DNA of 33,181 nt from UBA9647 sp049522195 (GTDB taxonomy: Bacteria; Bacteroidota; Ignavibacteria; UBA10030). The stretch covers positions 1 to 33,181 of the forward strand of contig JBEKOB010000044.1 of the NCBI GenBank assembly GCA_049522195.1, read 5' to 3'. A program made the position numbers and the translations under genes. The notes under the pieces are model-generated. The model worked only from the letters and a program-made list of their open reading frames with translations, made no database searches and was not told where the DNA came from. Of this stretch, positions 24,130-32,634 are shown piece by piece; the first letter of the stretch is position 1, and each line of letters begins with the position of its first letter.

Positions 24130-25257
24130 ATGAACACAAACCTCATCCGACGAAGCAGTTCGCTCATATTTCTCTTCCTCGCCTTTCTGACATCCGGACT
24201 CACACTTGCCCAAACCGTTCGCTCATCTCCCCCGCAGGTGGAAATCCTTGGTACGCAACTGCTGCATGTGACTTCCGCGATTGTAGGGCAGGACTATGAT
24301 CTCTATGTGAATTTGCCGAGAGGGTACCAGGATACAACGAAGACGTTTCCGGTCATCTTCCTCGTCGACGCGCAGTGGGATTTCCCGCTGACGCAGGCCA
24401 TTTTTGGGGAACAGTACTATGATGGGTTCGTGCCTGCAGCAATTATGGTCGGGATTACATGGGGAGGAGTGAACCCGAATTACGATAGCCTGAGGGCGAG
24501 AGACCTCACGCCGACGAACGTCAAACAAATGCCTCAGTCTGGGGGCGGGCCGAAGTTCCTGAAGTTTATTAAGGATGAACTCATTCCCTATGTCGAGTCG
24601 AAATACCGGGCGACGAAGAACAGAAGAACGCTGATGGGAAGCTCCTTTGGCGGACTGTTTACGCTCTACGCTCTGTTTCATGAGACGGGATCATTCGATC
24701 GATACGTTCTCACGAGTCCGTCTTTAGGATGGGATAATGAGATACTCTACACGTATGAGAAGGAATACGCAGCGAAGAACACGCAACTTCCTGTAAAGTT
24801 ATTCATTGGCGTAGGTGGACTCGAGGGGGGAGGGGCGGCAGAATTGCAGAAGTTTGTAGCACAGCTCAAATCGCGGAACTACAAGGGGCTCGAGCTGGAG
24901 ACGAAAGTGATTGAGGGCATAGGACATTCCGGAAGCAAAGCGGAAGGATACACGAGAGGATTGCAGGCGGTGTTCGCACGACCGACACTGACGCTTTTGG
25001 AGAGAATTCTCGACCAGTACCTTGGCAAGTATCAAGTGGCTCCTCAGTTCACCGTCGAAATAACCAAAGCCAATGGCAGCCTCCTGGTTCTTGCGCCCGG
25101 GGATACGAAAATCCCGCTGTTTGCTGAGAGTGATTCGAATTTCTACGTCAAAGGCATGTATCTTTTTGTCCGATTCAAGAAGAACGAAGCTGGCAAAGTT
25201 ATCGGCTTTGAAGTGGAACAATTTAACGGGACGCAATTCGCGCAGAAGCTCAATTAG
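24130..25257 (+). CDS. Exported esterase of the enterochelin-esterase-like / CE1-like alpha-beta hydrolase group
   Basis: The 375-residue protein has a signal peptide (residues 1-28, TLA-QT) and an alpha/beta hydrolase domain of the Fes/IroE-like esterase group. The nucleophile is Ser172 in MGSSFGGLFTLYAL, and GIGHSGSKAEGY supplies the likely His. After about residue 290 a small beta domain starts YLGKYQVAPQFTVEI and resembles DUF3471. In this locus it most likely cleaves acetyl or feruloyl/glucuronoyl esters from xylan, but the substrate cannot be read from the sequence. It follows the GH115 gene by 21 bases. Confidence 0.82.
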   Translation: MNTNLIRRSSSLIFLFLAFLTSGLTLAQTVRSSPPQVEILGTQLLHVTSAIVGQDYDLYVNLPRGYQDTTKTFPVIFLVDAQWDFPLTQAIFGEQYYDGFVPAAIMVGITWGGVNPNYDSLRARDLTPTNVKQMPQSGGGPKFLKFIKDELIPYVESKYRATKNRRTLMGSSFGGLFTLYALFHETGSFDRYVLTSPSLGWDNEILYTYEKEYAAKNTQLPVKLFIGVGGLEGGGAAELQKFVAQLKSRNYKGLELETKVIEGIGHSGSKAEGYTRGLQAVFARPTLTLLERILDQYLGKYQVAPQFTVEITKANGSLLVLAPGDTKIPLFAESDSNFYVKGMYLFVRFKKNEAGKVIGFEVEQFNGTQFAQKLN

Positions 25258-25334
25258 TGCGATGTATTTGAAATTCCTTAGAACAAGCAAATTGTCACGA
25301 CATCAAGACTCGCCTTAGTTAAGGAACAAGAGAA

Positions 25335-27047
25335 TTGAAAAAGCTTTTGACAATAGTTTTGGTTCTGACGCTCTCCGTCTTGCTTGAGCACTCCTATGCA
25401 CAGGACAAACAATTTCTGAATCCGATACTCGCAGGGTTCTATCCTGATCCGAGCATCTGCCGGGTCGGAAAAGACTTCTACCTGGTGACCTCGACGTTTT
25501 CCTACTTTCCAGGAATTCCTGTTTTTGAAAGCCGCGATCTTGTCAATTGGAAATTGGTGGGTCATGTCATGGATCGGCCCGAGCAATTGAACCTGGACGG
25601 GCAAGGGGTTTCACGGGGACTCTTTGCACCATCGATTCGGTATAACAAAGGGTTCTTCTATGTGACGTGTACGCAAGTTGACAGGGGGGGAACGTTCATC
25701 GTCGTCTCACAGTCACCGGCCGGGCCATGGACCAATCCCGTCTGGCTTCCTGAAATCAACGGCATCGACCCATCTCCCTTCTTCGATGATGATGGGAAAG
25801 CGTACATCATCTACAACAGCATTCCCCCCGACAACAAGTCGCTGTATGACGGTCATAGAACAATCCGGATGATGGCAATCGACATTCAGACGCTCAAGGT
25901 AATCGGAGAAGAGAGGATACTGGTGAATGGAGGTGTCGATATAACGAAGAAGCCGGTCTGGATTGAAGCACCGCACATCTTCAAAAAAAACGGCAGCTAC
26001 TATCTGATAGCAGCTGAGGGGGGAACGGCTGAGCAGCATTCTGAGGTGGTCTTCAAGAGCAAAAACGTCGCCGGGCCGTACATCCCATTCGAAAGAAATC
26101 CCATCTTGACACAGAGGAATCTTGATCCGAAGAGGGAGTATCCGATCACATCGACCGGCCATGCCGATTTCGTTCAGACGGAAAATGGCGCGTGGTGGGC
26201 GGTCTTCCTGGGGTGCCGTCCCTACAAACCGTTTGACCAGAATTACTTCAATACTGGCAGGGAGACTTTCCTGGCGCCCGTCGATTGGCGCGGTGAATGG
26301 CCGTTGATCAATCCCGGGTACGAAAAAGTCCAATACGAATACCCCGCGCCCGTCAAGTTGTCAAAATCTCCGGGAGACGTTCCGCACGGTGGCAACTTCG
26401 TGATCAAAGACGAGTTCAACACTCCCGATCTGAATCCCGAATGGGTATTTCTGAGAACTCCGAGAGAGCGTTGGTTTGACCTTACGGAACGCACAGGCTG
26501 GCTGTCAATGCGTGTGAGGCAGAAGACTTGTGCGGATGCAGTCAATCCCAGTTTCCTTGGTCATCGCCAGCAGCATGCGACCGGCTCTGCCAGCGTGAGT
26601 CTTGAATTCTCTCCGAAAACGGAAAACGAGAAAGCCGGTTTGCTTGTTTTCCAAAACGAAACGCATTTCTATTTCCTCTGCAGGTCAATCCTCGGAGGAA
26701 AGCATGTCATACAACTCTTCTCATCTGCGATCGACGGCGGTCAGGCGCGAACAATGCAGCTCATAGCCTCGCAGGAACTCCAAGGGAACAGTGGCGAACA
26801 AGCCGTCGGGTTGAGGATCAAGGCGCATGGTTCGAGCTACTCGTTTTTGTACAGCACACAGAAAGACAATTGGACTCTCCTGAAAGACGGAGTCGACGCT
26901 CGTTTCCTGAGCACCCGGGTCGCCGGCGGATTCGTCGGCTGTATGTATGCCTTGTATGCGACGTCGCTCGGAACGCCATCAACAAGCAAGGCGTACTTTG
27001 ATTGGTTTGAGTACGAAGGGAATGACAAGGTCTATCAATTGAAATGA
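25335..27047 (+). CDS. GH43 beta-xylosidase / arabinofuranosidase, exported
   Basis: The 570-residue enzyme has a five-bladed propeller GH43 domain and a C-terminal beta-sandwich. The catalytic triad is visible as D38 in FYPDPSICRVGKDFYL, D145 in NGIDPSPFFDDDG and E211 in VWIEAPHIFKKNGSYYL. STGHADFVQTENGAWW is also typical of the beta-xylosidase subgroups. The C-terminal region (about 360-570) includes HATGSASVSLEFSP and AGLLVFQNETHFYFL. The start is TTG at 25335 with AAGGAAC before it, and SYA-QD gives signal cleavage near residue 22. It would finish xylooligosaccharide breakdown after GH67/GH115/GH8 action. Confidence 0.94.
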   Translation: MKKLLTIVLVLTLSVLLEHSYAQDKQFLNPILAGFYPDPSICRVGKDFYLVTSTFSYFPGIPVFESRDLVNWKLVGHVMDRPEQLNLDGQGVSRGLFAPSIRYNKGFFYVTCTQVDRGGTFIVVSQSPAGPWTNPVWLPEINGIDPSPFFDDDGKAYIIYNSIPPDNKSLYDGHRTIRMMAIDIQTLKVIGEERILVNGGVDITKKPVWIEAPHIFKKNGSYYLIAAEGGTAEQHSEVVFKSKNVAGPYIPFERNPILTQRNLDPKREYPITSTGHADFVQTENGAWWAVFLGCRPYKPFDQNYFNTGRETFLAPVDWRGEWPLINPGYEKVQYEYPAPVKLSKSPGDVPHGGNFVIKDEFNTPDLNPEWVFLRTPRERWFDLTERTGWLSMRVRQKTCADAVNPSFLGHRQQHATGSASVSLEFSPKTENEKAGLLVFQNETHFYFLCRSILGGKHVIQLFSSAIDGGQARTMQLIASQELQGNSGEQAVGLRIKAHGSSYSFLYSTQKDNWTLLKDGVDARFLSTRVAGGFVGCMYALYATSLGTPSTSKAYFDWFEYEGNDKVYQLK

Positions 27048-27061
27048 AAAAAGGAGGGAAG

Positions 27062-27832
27062 ATGGTTCAACCAGGAGCATTGTACCGCGATCTACGGAAC
27101 AAGACCGTTCTTGTGACGGGTGCTGGAAGCGGAATCGGGTTCGCCATCGCGAGCGCGTTCATCGCCAATTTCTCACAGGTTATTATCGTTGGCAGGGATG
27201 CGGCAAGGCTCAAGGAGGCCGGGAAGACCCTGGGAAAGCGAGCTCATTGCATTGCGTTTGACGTTACAGAGATCGACCGGTTGCCGGAGCTCGTGACACG
27301 GGTGAAGAGCACTGTCGGGGAAGTCGATGTACTCGTCAATAACGCGGGCATCAATATGAAGAAGGATGTCCTTCATGTCACGAACAAGGAATTTCAGTCG
27401 ATCATTCAAACAAATCAGACTGCGGTCTTTGCCCTGACCAGGGAAATCCTGCGATCCATGTTCGCGCGTCGGTCCGGGAGCGTGATTATGATCAGTTCGA
27501 TGGCTTCGCGGTACGGCATCCCCAAAGTAATTAGCTACACAGCCTCGAAATCAGCTGTTGAGGGTATGACGCGCGCACTTGCGGTCGAGTGTGCGCCGTT
27601 CGGGATTCGGGTCAATTGCATTGCTCCCGGATTCATCAAAACGAAAATGTCCTCGGAAGCACTCGAGAATGATCCGGAGAGGAAACACAGGGTCCTTGCC
27701 CGGACGCCGATGGCGCGATTAGGCGAGCCAGCCGATATTGCACATGCAGCGCTCTTCCTCGCATCGGAGCAATCAAGATTCGTAACCGGCGTTGTTTTGC
27801 CGGTCGATGGTGGCAATTCCATTGGATTCTAA
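27062..27832 (+). CDS. SDR-family dehydrogenase (gluconate 5-dehydrogenase / KduD-like)
   Basis: The 256-residue classical short-chain dehydrogenase has TGAGSGIG (19-26) for the cofactor, NNAG (93-96) and the catalytic residues S146, Y159 and K163. An ATG at 27044 overlaps the GH43 stop, but AGGAGGG lies just before ATG 27062, so I used that. No signal peptide is present, so it is cytoplasmic. Relatives act on gluconate, 2-keto-3-deoxygluconate or acyl carrier substrates. In this locus an unsaturated or keto uronic acid product is a reasonable guess. Confidence 0.88.
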   Translation: MVQPGALYRDLRNKTVLVTGAGSGIGFAIASAFIANFSQVIIVGRDAARLKEAGKTLGKRAHCIAFDVTEIDRLPELVTRVKSTVGEVDVLVNNAGINMKKDVLHVTNKEFQSIIQTNQTAVFALTREILRSMFARRSGSVIMISSMASRYGIPKVISYTASKSAVEGMTRALAVECAPFGIRVNCIAPGFIKTKMSSEALENDPERKHRVLARTPMARLGEPADIAHAALFLASEQSRFVTGVVLPVDGGNSIGF

Positions 27833-27895
27833 CGAAGAAAAATGATTTGTGAAGTAACACAACGCTGTACTTTCTGCATCAGAGAGGTTTGAAAT

Positions 27896-28933
27896 ATGAC
27901 AGGTGCACAATGGGATCTTTTGAAGCGCACCATACAAGGTGAGCAATCAACGCCATTGCCGATGGGTTTCATCATCGACTGCCCATGGTTGCCAAACTGG
28001 TACGGTGTTAGCATGCTCGACTATTTCTCGAGTGATGAAACCTGGCTGAGTGCGAATCTCAAGGCAATTAAAGAATTCCCGGATGTCATGTTTCTTCCCG
28101 GTTTCTGGTCAGAATATGGCATGTGCACCGAACCGTCTGCCTTTGGAGTGCGATGCACCTTTGCGGCAAATGAGTTTCCTCATGCACACAGGGTATCGCT
28201 CTCAGATAATGACATCGATTCGCTCCCGTCGCCGAATCCCAGAACTGATGGTCTCTTGCCCTTTATGTTGAATCGCCTGAAGATGGCACAGCCGCGTATC
28301 GAAGATGCGGGCCACGCTATCCGGTTTGCTGTGGCTCGTGGCCCTTTGAATATCGCCAGCTATCTCATGGGCACGTCGGAGTTCCTCACCCTCCTCATGA
28401 TGGATCCTCGCAAAGCTGAGAGGTTGATCAAAAAGATCACGACGTTTCTCAAAGAATGGCTTTCATTGCAGAGGGAGACATTCCCCTCCATCGATGGCAT
28501 TTTTCTTCTCGATGACATTATTGGGTTTCTCGGGGAACCCGAGGTCCGCGCGTTCGGCCTCCCACATTTCAAGGAACTCTTTGACGCTGATGTCTCGGTC
28601 AACTTCCTCCATAACGATGCCTCATGCAAGGTGTCAGCCCCCTTCCTGCCTGAAATGGGAGTCAATCTTTTCAACATGGGCTTTGACGTCACACTCAATG
28701 AGTTGAAATCGATGACCGATAACAAAGTCACACTGGTGGGAAATATCCCTCCACGCGATGTTCTGGCGAGCGGTACTCCAGCAGACGTGGCCAGAGTGAC
28801 AACTGCATTGGTTGATTCTCTGGATGATCGATCCAGAGTCATTGTCTCTTGTGGTGGAGGCATGCCGCCGGGGGTAAAATCTGAGAACATCACGGCATTC
28901 ATCAGAGCCGTGAAGAGCCATCCTACTGTATGA
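27896..28933 (+). CDS. Uroporphyrinogen-decarboxylase-like / corrinoid methyltransferase-like protein
   Basis: The 345-residue protein has the URO-D/MtaA/CmuA barrel pattern. Visible are DGIFLLDDIIGFLG, NFLHNDASCKV, TLVGNIPPRDVLASGTPADV and a C-terminal VIVSCGGGMPPGVKSENI. Corrinoid methyltransferases of this superfamily bind Zn through His-x-Cys and a later Cys. Here H239 and C319 are kept, the x-Cys position is D241 and C244 lies three residues on. The conserved arginines of true haem-pathway HemE are not obvious. The role may be methyl transfer from 4-O-methyl-glucuronate, but no corrinoid protein gene is in the window. It has the ribosome site AGAGAGG and no signal peptide. Confidence 0.75.
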   Translation: MTGAQWDLLKRTIQGEQSTPLPMGFIIDCPWLPNWYGVSMLDYFSSDETWLSANLKAIKEFPDVMFLPGFWSEYGMCTEPSAFGVRCTFAANEFPHAHRVSLSDNDIDSLPSPNPRTDGLLPFMLNRLKMAQPRIEDAGHAIRFAVARGPLNIASYLMGTSEFLTLLMMDPRKAERLIKKITTFLKEWLSLQRETFPSIDGIFLLDDIIGFLGEPEVRAFGLPHFKELFDADVSVNFLHNDASCKVSAPFLPEMGVNLFNMGFDVTLNELKSMTDNKVTLVGNIPPRDVLASGTPADVARVTTALVDSLDDRSRVIVSCGGGMPPGVKSENITAFIRAVKSHPTV

Positions 28934-29011
28934 ACGATGGGAACGAGACCTGCCAGGGCTTTTCCATTCCATTGCTTGCCAAGAACAGCCGTGAAACCTG
29001 AGAGACGGAGA

Positions 29012-30241
29012 ATGTTCCGTCTGGTTGTCATCATCAGCCTCTGTGCGGTTGTTCAGTATCCAAAGATATCGTTCGCGCAGAACAGATCGGACTCTGAGAA
29101 AGCGATTCGAGCGGTAGCAAACGCCGTTGTGAACGACTCCGTGTTCAGTTTCGTCGATCAGAAAACCGGGAAACACTTCAAGTCTGCTGCTGAAGCTCCC
29201 GGGGACGCGCAGCTGCGACTCACGAGTCCGTACGCGGATTGGCGTTACTGGAACGGGGTGTTGAACATCGCATTGGATTGGGCGGGAGAGGTGCTTCACG
29301 AAACTTCCTATAGCGATTTTGCGGTCAAGAACATCGCGTTCAGCTTTGACAACTTCAGGTATTTTGAGGAACGGTACAAAGGCGAAGGGAAGTGGAATTA
29401 TCCATTTGGACAGCGTTTCATCATAGAAGAGCTAGACGACTGCGGTGCAATGGGTGCCAGCGTCATTGAAGCATACCTTCGCGATCGGCAAAATCGCTAT
29501 CGCTTGTACATCGATGAGGCCGCAGCGCATATTCTCACACGGCAGTCCCGACTAAAGGACGGCACTCTGGCTCGCTCGTTTCCTCTCAAGTGGACGCTCT
29601 GGTCTGATGACCTGTACATGAGCATCTCCTTTCTGTCACGAATGGGGGAGTTGACAGGGGAGCGAAAGTATTTTGATGACGCTGCGACGCAGGTGGCCAA
29701 TTTCCAGAAGTACTTGTTTGATCCGGGTGTAGGTCTTATGCACCACTGTTGGTACTCAAACGTGAAGCGTCCCGGCGTGGCTTTCTGGGGGCGTGCCAAT
29801 GGATGGGCTCTGCTGGCGCAGGTCGATTTGCTGGATCGTCTCCCGAAGAACCACCCGAAACGCGCGCAACTTCTGGACATCCTGCGAAGACACATCCTCG
29901 GAGTTGCCCGCTACCAGGGGGCTGATGGCTTGTGGCATCAGCTACTCGACAAGACCGACTCGTATCTCGAGACTTCATGCAGCGCGATGTTTACGTATGC
30001 GATTGCGCGCTCCGTCAACAAGGGTTACATCGGGCCGCGCTATGCTTCGATTGCCCAACGCGGATGGGAAGGCGTGATGACGAAGATCCGATCAGATGGC
30101 CAGATTGAAGGCGTTTGCGCCGGCACATCCGTCAGCGATGATCTGGTCTACTATTATCGGCGTCCCGCTCCACTGAACGATGCACACGGCATCGGGGCGA
30201 TACTCCTGGCTGGTGCGGAGGTGTTACTTCTCAAGGAATAG
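29012..30241 (+). CDS. GH105 unsaturated uronyl hydrolase (YteR-like), exported
   Basis: The 409-residue (alpha/alpha)6-barrel enzyme hydrolyses delta-4,5-unsaturated uronic acid from the end of oligosaccharides made by lyases. Characteristic are D199 in WSDDLYMSISFL, VAFWGRANGWALLA, LWHQLLDKTDSYLETSCSAMF and DDLVYYYRRP followed by NDAHGIGAILLAG. The frame opens at 28937, but ATG 29012 follows GAGAGACGGAG and begins a clear signal peptide (SFA-QN), so I used it. An unsaturated uronyl hydrolase is not needed for ordinary xylan breakdown, which suggests that a lyase acts in this locus. Confidence 0.92.
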   Translation: MFRLVVIISLCAVVQYPKISFAQNRSDSEKAIRAVANAVVNDSVFSFVDQKTGKHFKSAAEAPGDAQLRLTSPYADWRYWNGVLNIALDWAGEVLHETSYSDFAVKNIAFSFDNFRYFEERYKGEGKWNYPFGQRFIIEELDDCGAMGASVIEAYLRDRQNRYRLYIDEAAAHILTRQSRLKDGTLARSFPLKWTLWSDDLYMSISFLSRMGELTGERKYFDDAATQVANFQKYLFDPGVGLMHHCWYSNVKRPGVAFWGRANGWALLAQVDLLDRLPKNHPKRAQLLDILRRHILGVARYQGADGLWHQLLDKTDSYLETSCSAMFTYAIARSVNKGYIGPRYASIAQRGWEGVMTKIRSDGQIEGVCAGTSVSDDLVYYYRRPAPLNDAHGIGAILLAGAEVLLLKE

Positions 30242-30351
30242 TGACGTCGGTTGGATTGATGTACCTTTTGATACAACAAGGGCGGTGGTTGGTGGAACAC
30301 AAAGCGAGCTATTCGCTGTGATTCGGCATCTCCGCGGGAAGAACTCAGACA

Positions 30352-32613
30352 ATGACCACCAATTTTCTATCAAGCAGGCAAGGATCCATACTCATACTGA
30401 CGCTATTCGCGCTCTCCATTGCGTTCGGCCAGAATGCGCGCGATCTGGTAAAAGGGAATCTCATCCAATTCAATGACAATGGCGCGTGGTGCTGGTATCA
30501 GGACGAGCGAGCGGTTGTCGACACCGTGAACGGCAGGCTGATCATCGGATCGATCGCAAACAATCGGGGTGTCGGTGGAACGTCCCGCGATGGAGATGTT
30601 GATGTGGTCTTCTTTGATTTCAAGACGAGGATATCACAGAGGTCATTGCTCGCCAAGGGCAACAGCAACTTCAACGGGAGCGACGATCATAACGCGCCCG
30701 CGTTTCTGATTCGGCCGGATGGAAAATACCTGGTATTCTATGCCGGGCACAACAATAACTATAGCTCGTACTACCGGATATTCAGCGGTGGAGCATGGGG
30801 AACGCAGCAGGTGTTTGACTGGAGCAAGCAGCGGCCCGGGGGCGTAAATTTCCAGACCACCTATTCGAATCTTTTCTACCTCTCAGCGGAAGGGCGCACG
30901 TACAACTTCTCCCGTGGCAACAACAAGAGCCCAAACATAATGTTCTCCACTGATATGGGCAACACATGGTCCTATGGCGGCCAGTTGACGATGAATGCAA
31001 ACGTCGGCTATGTCAATGGGTATCTGAAGTACTGGGGCAATGGTGTTGATCGAATCGATTTCGTATGCACTGAGTATCATCCCCGGGACTATCCAACAAG
31101 TCTGTACCACGGTTACGTCAAAGGCGGGAAGAGCTACAAATCAGACGGCACACTTGTCGACAATAACATACTCGACACGCTCAATATCCCCACTCCTGTT
31201 GATTTCACCCGGGTCTTCGCCGACAGCACCATCGTTCACGGGGACACCATGAGGCGATGCTGGAACATCGACGTTCAAAGGTACGACGACAGCACGATCG
31301 CTACGCTTGTGTCTGCCCGTGCTAACAATAACGAAGGAGGTTCCTCCTCCTTGATTAATCCAGACCACGACTTTCTCTATTGCCGCTACGACGGTTCTAA
31401 GTGGACCTATACCTATCTCGGGAAGGCTGGCTTGAAGCTCTACGCCAGCGAACAGGACTACACAGGGTTGGGAGCCTTGTGCCCAAATGACCCCAACACT
31501 ATCTACATATCGACACCGTGCGATCCACGTGACAATACAAATCTGGGAGTCCACGAGATATTCAAGGGAGCTACCGCTGATCACGGCGCCACCTGGACCT
31601 GGACACCCATCACCCGCAATTCTGTTCGTGACAACATTCGTCCAATCGTTCCGGCGTGGGACAAGAACAACTCTGTCCTGCTCTGGCTACGCGTAACATA
31701 CTCATCTGCCCAGCTCTTTGATGCAGCCGTGGTCGGAATCATGGATCGCCAATCAGAGACTGCCGTGCCAAAGACCTACGTGGATGCCACGCTTGCCAAC
31801 ACGAGCCTCGCGGATGGTTCAACGCTCACACCAACGGGGCCGGATTCCACGACAGGAGCGGCAGACAACAAATGGCATATGCGGTTGGGTATCGGCAATG
31901 GAGGTTCAGTTCTGACATCCGCTGAAGTTGGAGGCGAGAATGCTCCTACCCTGAAGACACACGTGACGGTTCCTCGGGCTGGATCGTACGATGTGTGGGT
32001 CAATTTCTGGGGAAATCCAACGGCATCTGCCGATTGGCGAATCAAGGCTGGACTCGCTCCTGACGGGATGCAACTCTTTCGATCGATGGCCTGCAAGCAA
32101 GTGGAAGATGGCGATCACGACAGCAAGCTCGTGCTGACCGGTAGTGGTAACATCGGTCTGTACCAAGCGTATCTTGGCCGCGTTCAGGTCTCGGGAAGCA
32201 ACACATTCGATATCTTCGTTGATGATTCGGCGGTTCAGGTCGCTACCACCGGCGCTCTCAGAGGCGACATTGACCGCACGTGTTATGACGGCGTGAGCTA
32301 CTCCGGTGTGAACACACTTGTCAGTGTTTCGGAGACCCAGGAACGTCCGGAGACGTTTAGCTTGAGCCAGAATTATCCAAACCCGTTTAATCCGACAACA
32401 GCTATTAGCTATCAGCTCATAGCTAATAGCTTCGTGACGCTCAAAGTCTACGACATGCTCGGTCGTACCGTGGCGACGGTGGTCAATCAGTTATCGACTG
32501 CTGGAAAGCATACAGTTCAATGGGACGCCTCGGGGCTACCGAGCGGCGTGTACGTCTATCGTCTCCACGCCGGCATTCAGGTCTCAGCGAAGAAGATGAT
32601 CTTGCTGAAATAA
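30352..32613 (+). CDS. Secreted BNR_4 beta-propeller, candidate polysaccharide lyase, with type IX secretion tail
   Basis: The 753-residue protein has a signal peptide (AFG-QN), a BNR_4-type propeller (about residues 35-465), a beta-sandwich or CBM-like region (about 475-640) and a type IX secretion sorting tail. The tail begins SLSQNYPNPFNP and ends GVYVYRLHAGIQVSAKKMILLK. DDHNAPAF and YAGHN place H113 and H133 20 residues apart, with Y171 and R188 following. From memory, PL24/PL25 ulvan lyases, which are also seven-bladed propellers, have a similar His-His-Tyr-Arg layout. It lies 110 bases after the GH105 gene, so a lyase plus GH105 pair is plausible. The substrate is unknown. Confidence 0.8.
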   Translation: MTTNFLSSRQGSILILTLFALSIAFGQNARDLVKGNLIQFNDNGAWCWYQDERAVVDTVNGRLIIGSIANNRGVGGTSRDGDVDVVFFDFKTRISQRSLLAKGNSNFNGSDDHNAPAFLIRPDGKYLVFYAGHNNNYSSYYRIFSGGAWGTQQVFDWSKQRPGGVNFQTTYSNLFYLSAEGRTYNFSRGNNKSPNIMFSTDMGNTWSYGGQLTMNANVGYVNGYLKYWGNGVDRIDFVCTEYHPRDYPTSLYHGYVKGGKSYKSDGTLVDNNILDTLNIPTPVDFTRVFADSTIVHGDTMRRCWNIDVQRYDDSTIATLVSARANNNEGGSSSLINPDHDFLYCRYDGSKWTYTYLGKAGLKLYASEQDYTGLGALCPNDPNTIYISTPCDPRDNTNLGVHEIFKGATADHGATWTWTPITRNSVRDNIRPIVPAWDKNNSVLLWLRVTYSSAQLFDAAVVGIMDRQSETAVPKTYVDATLANTSLADGSTLTPTGPDSTTGAADNKWHMRLGIGNGGSVLTSAEVGGENAPTLKTHVTVPRAGSYDVWVNFWGNPTASADWRIKAGLAPDGMQLFRSMACKQVEDGDHDSKLVLTGSGNIGLYQAYLGRVQVSGSNTFDIFVDDSAVQVATTGALRGDIDRTCYDGVSYSGVNTLVSVSETQERPETFSLSQNYPNPFNPTTAISYQLIANSFVTLKVYDMLGRTVATVVNQLSTAGKHTVQWDASGLPSGVYVYRLHAGIQVSAKKMILLK
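32400..32434 (+). repeat. 7-base-period repeat and palindrome inside the secretion-tail coding sequence
   Basis: Five heptamers begin at 32400, 32407, 32414, 32421 and 32428, each AGCT plus three variable bases. The same stretch contains a perfect 13-bp inverted repeat (32400-32412 against 32419-32431). It encodes residues around SYQLIANSF of the type IX sorting domain. Confidence 0.75.
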
Positions 32614-32634
32614 ACTCTAACCACGGAAGGCACC

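Noticed and set aside
28634..29299. Long minus-strand frames across the UroD-like and GH105 genes
   Set aside because: They are shadows of two well-supported plus-strand genes.
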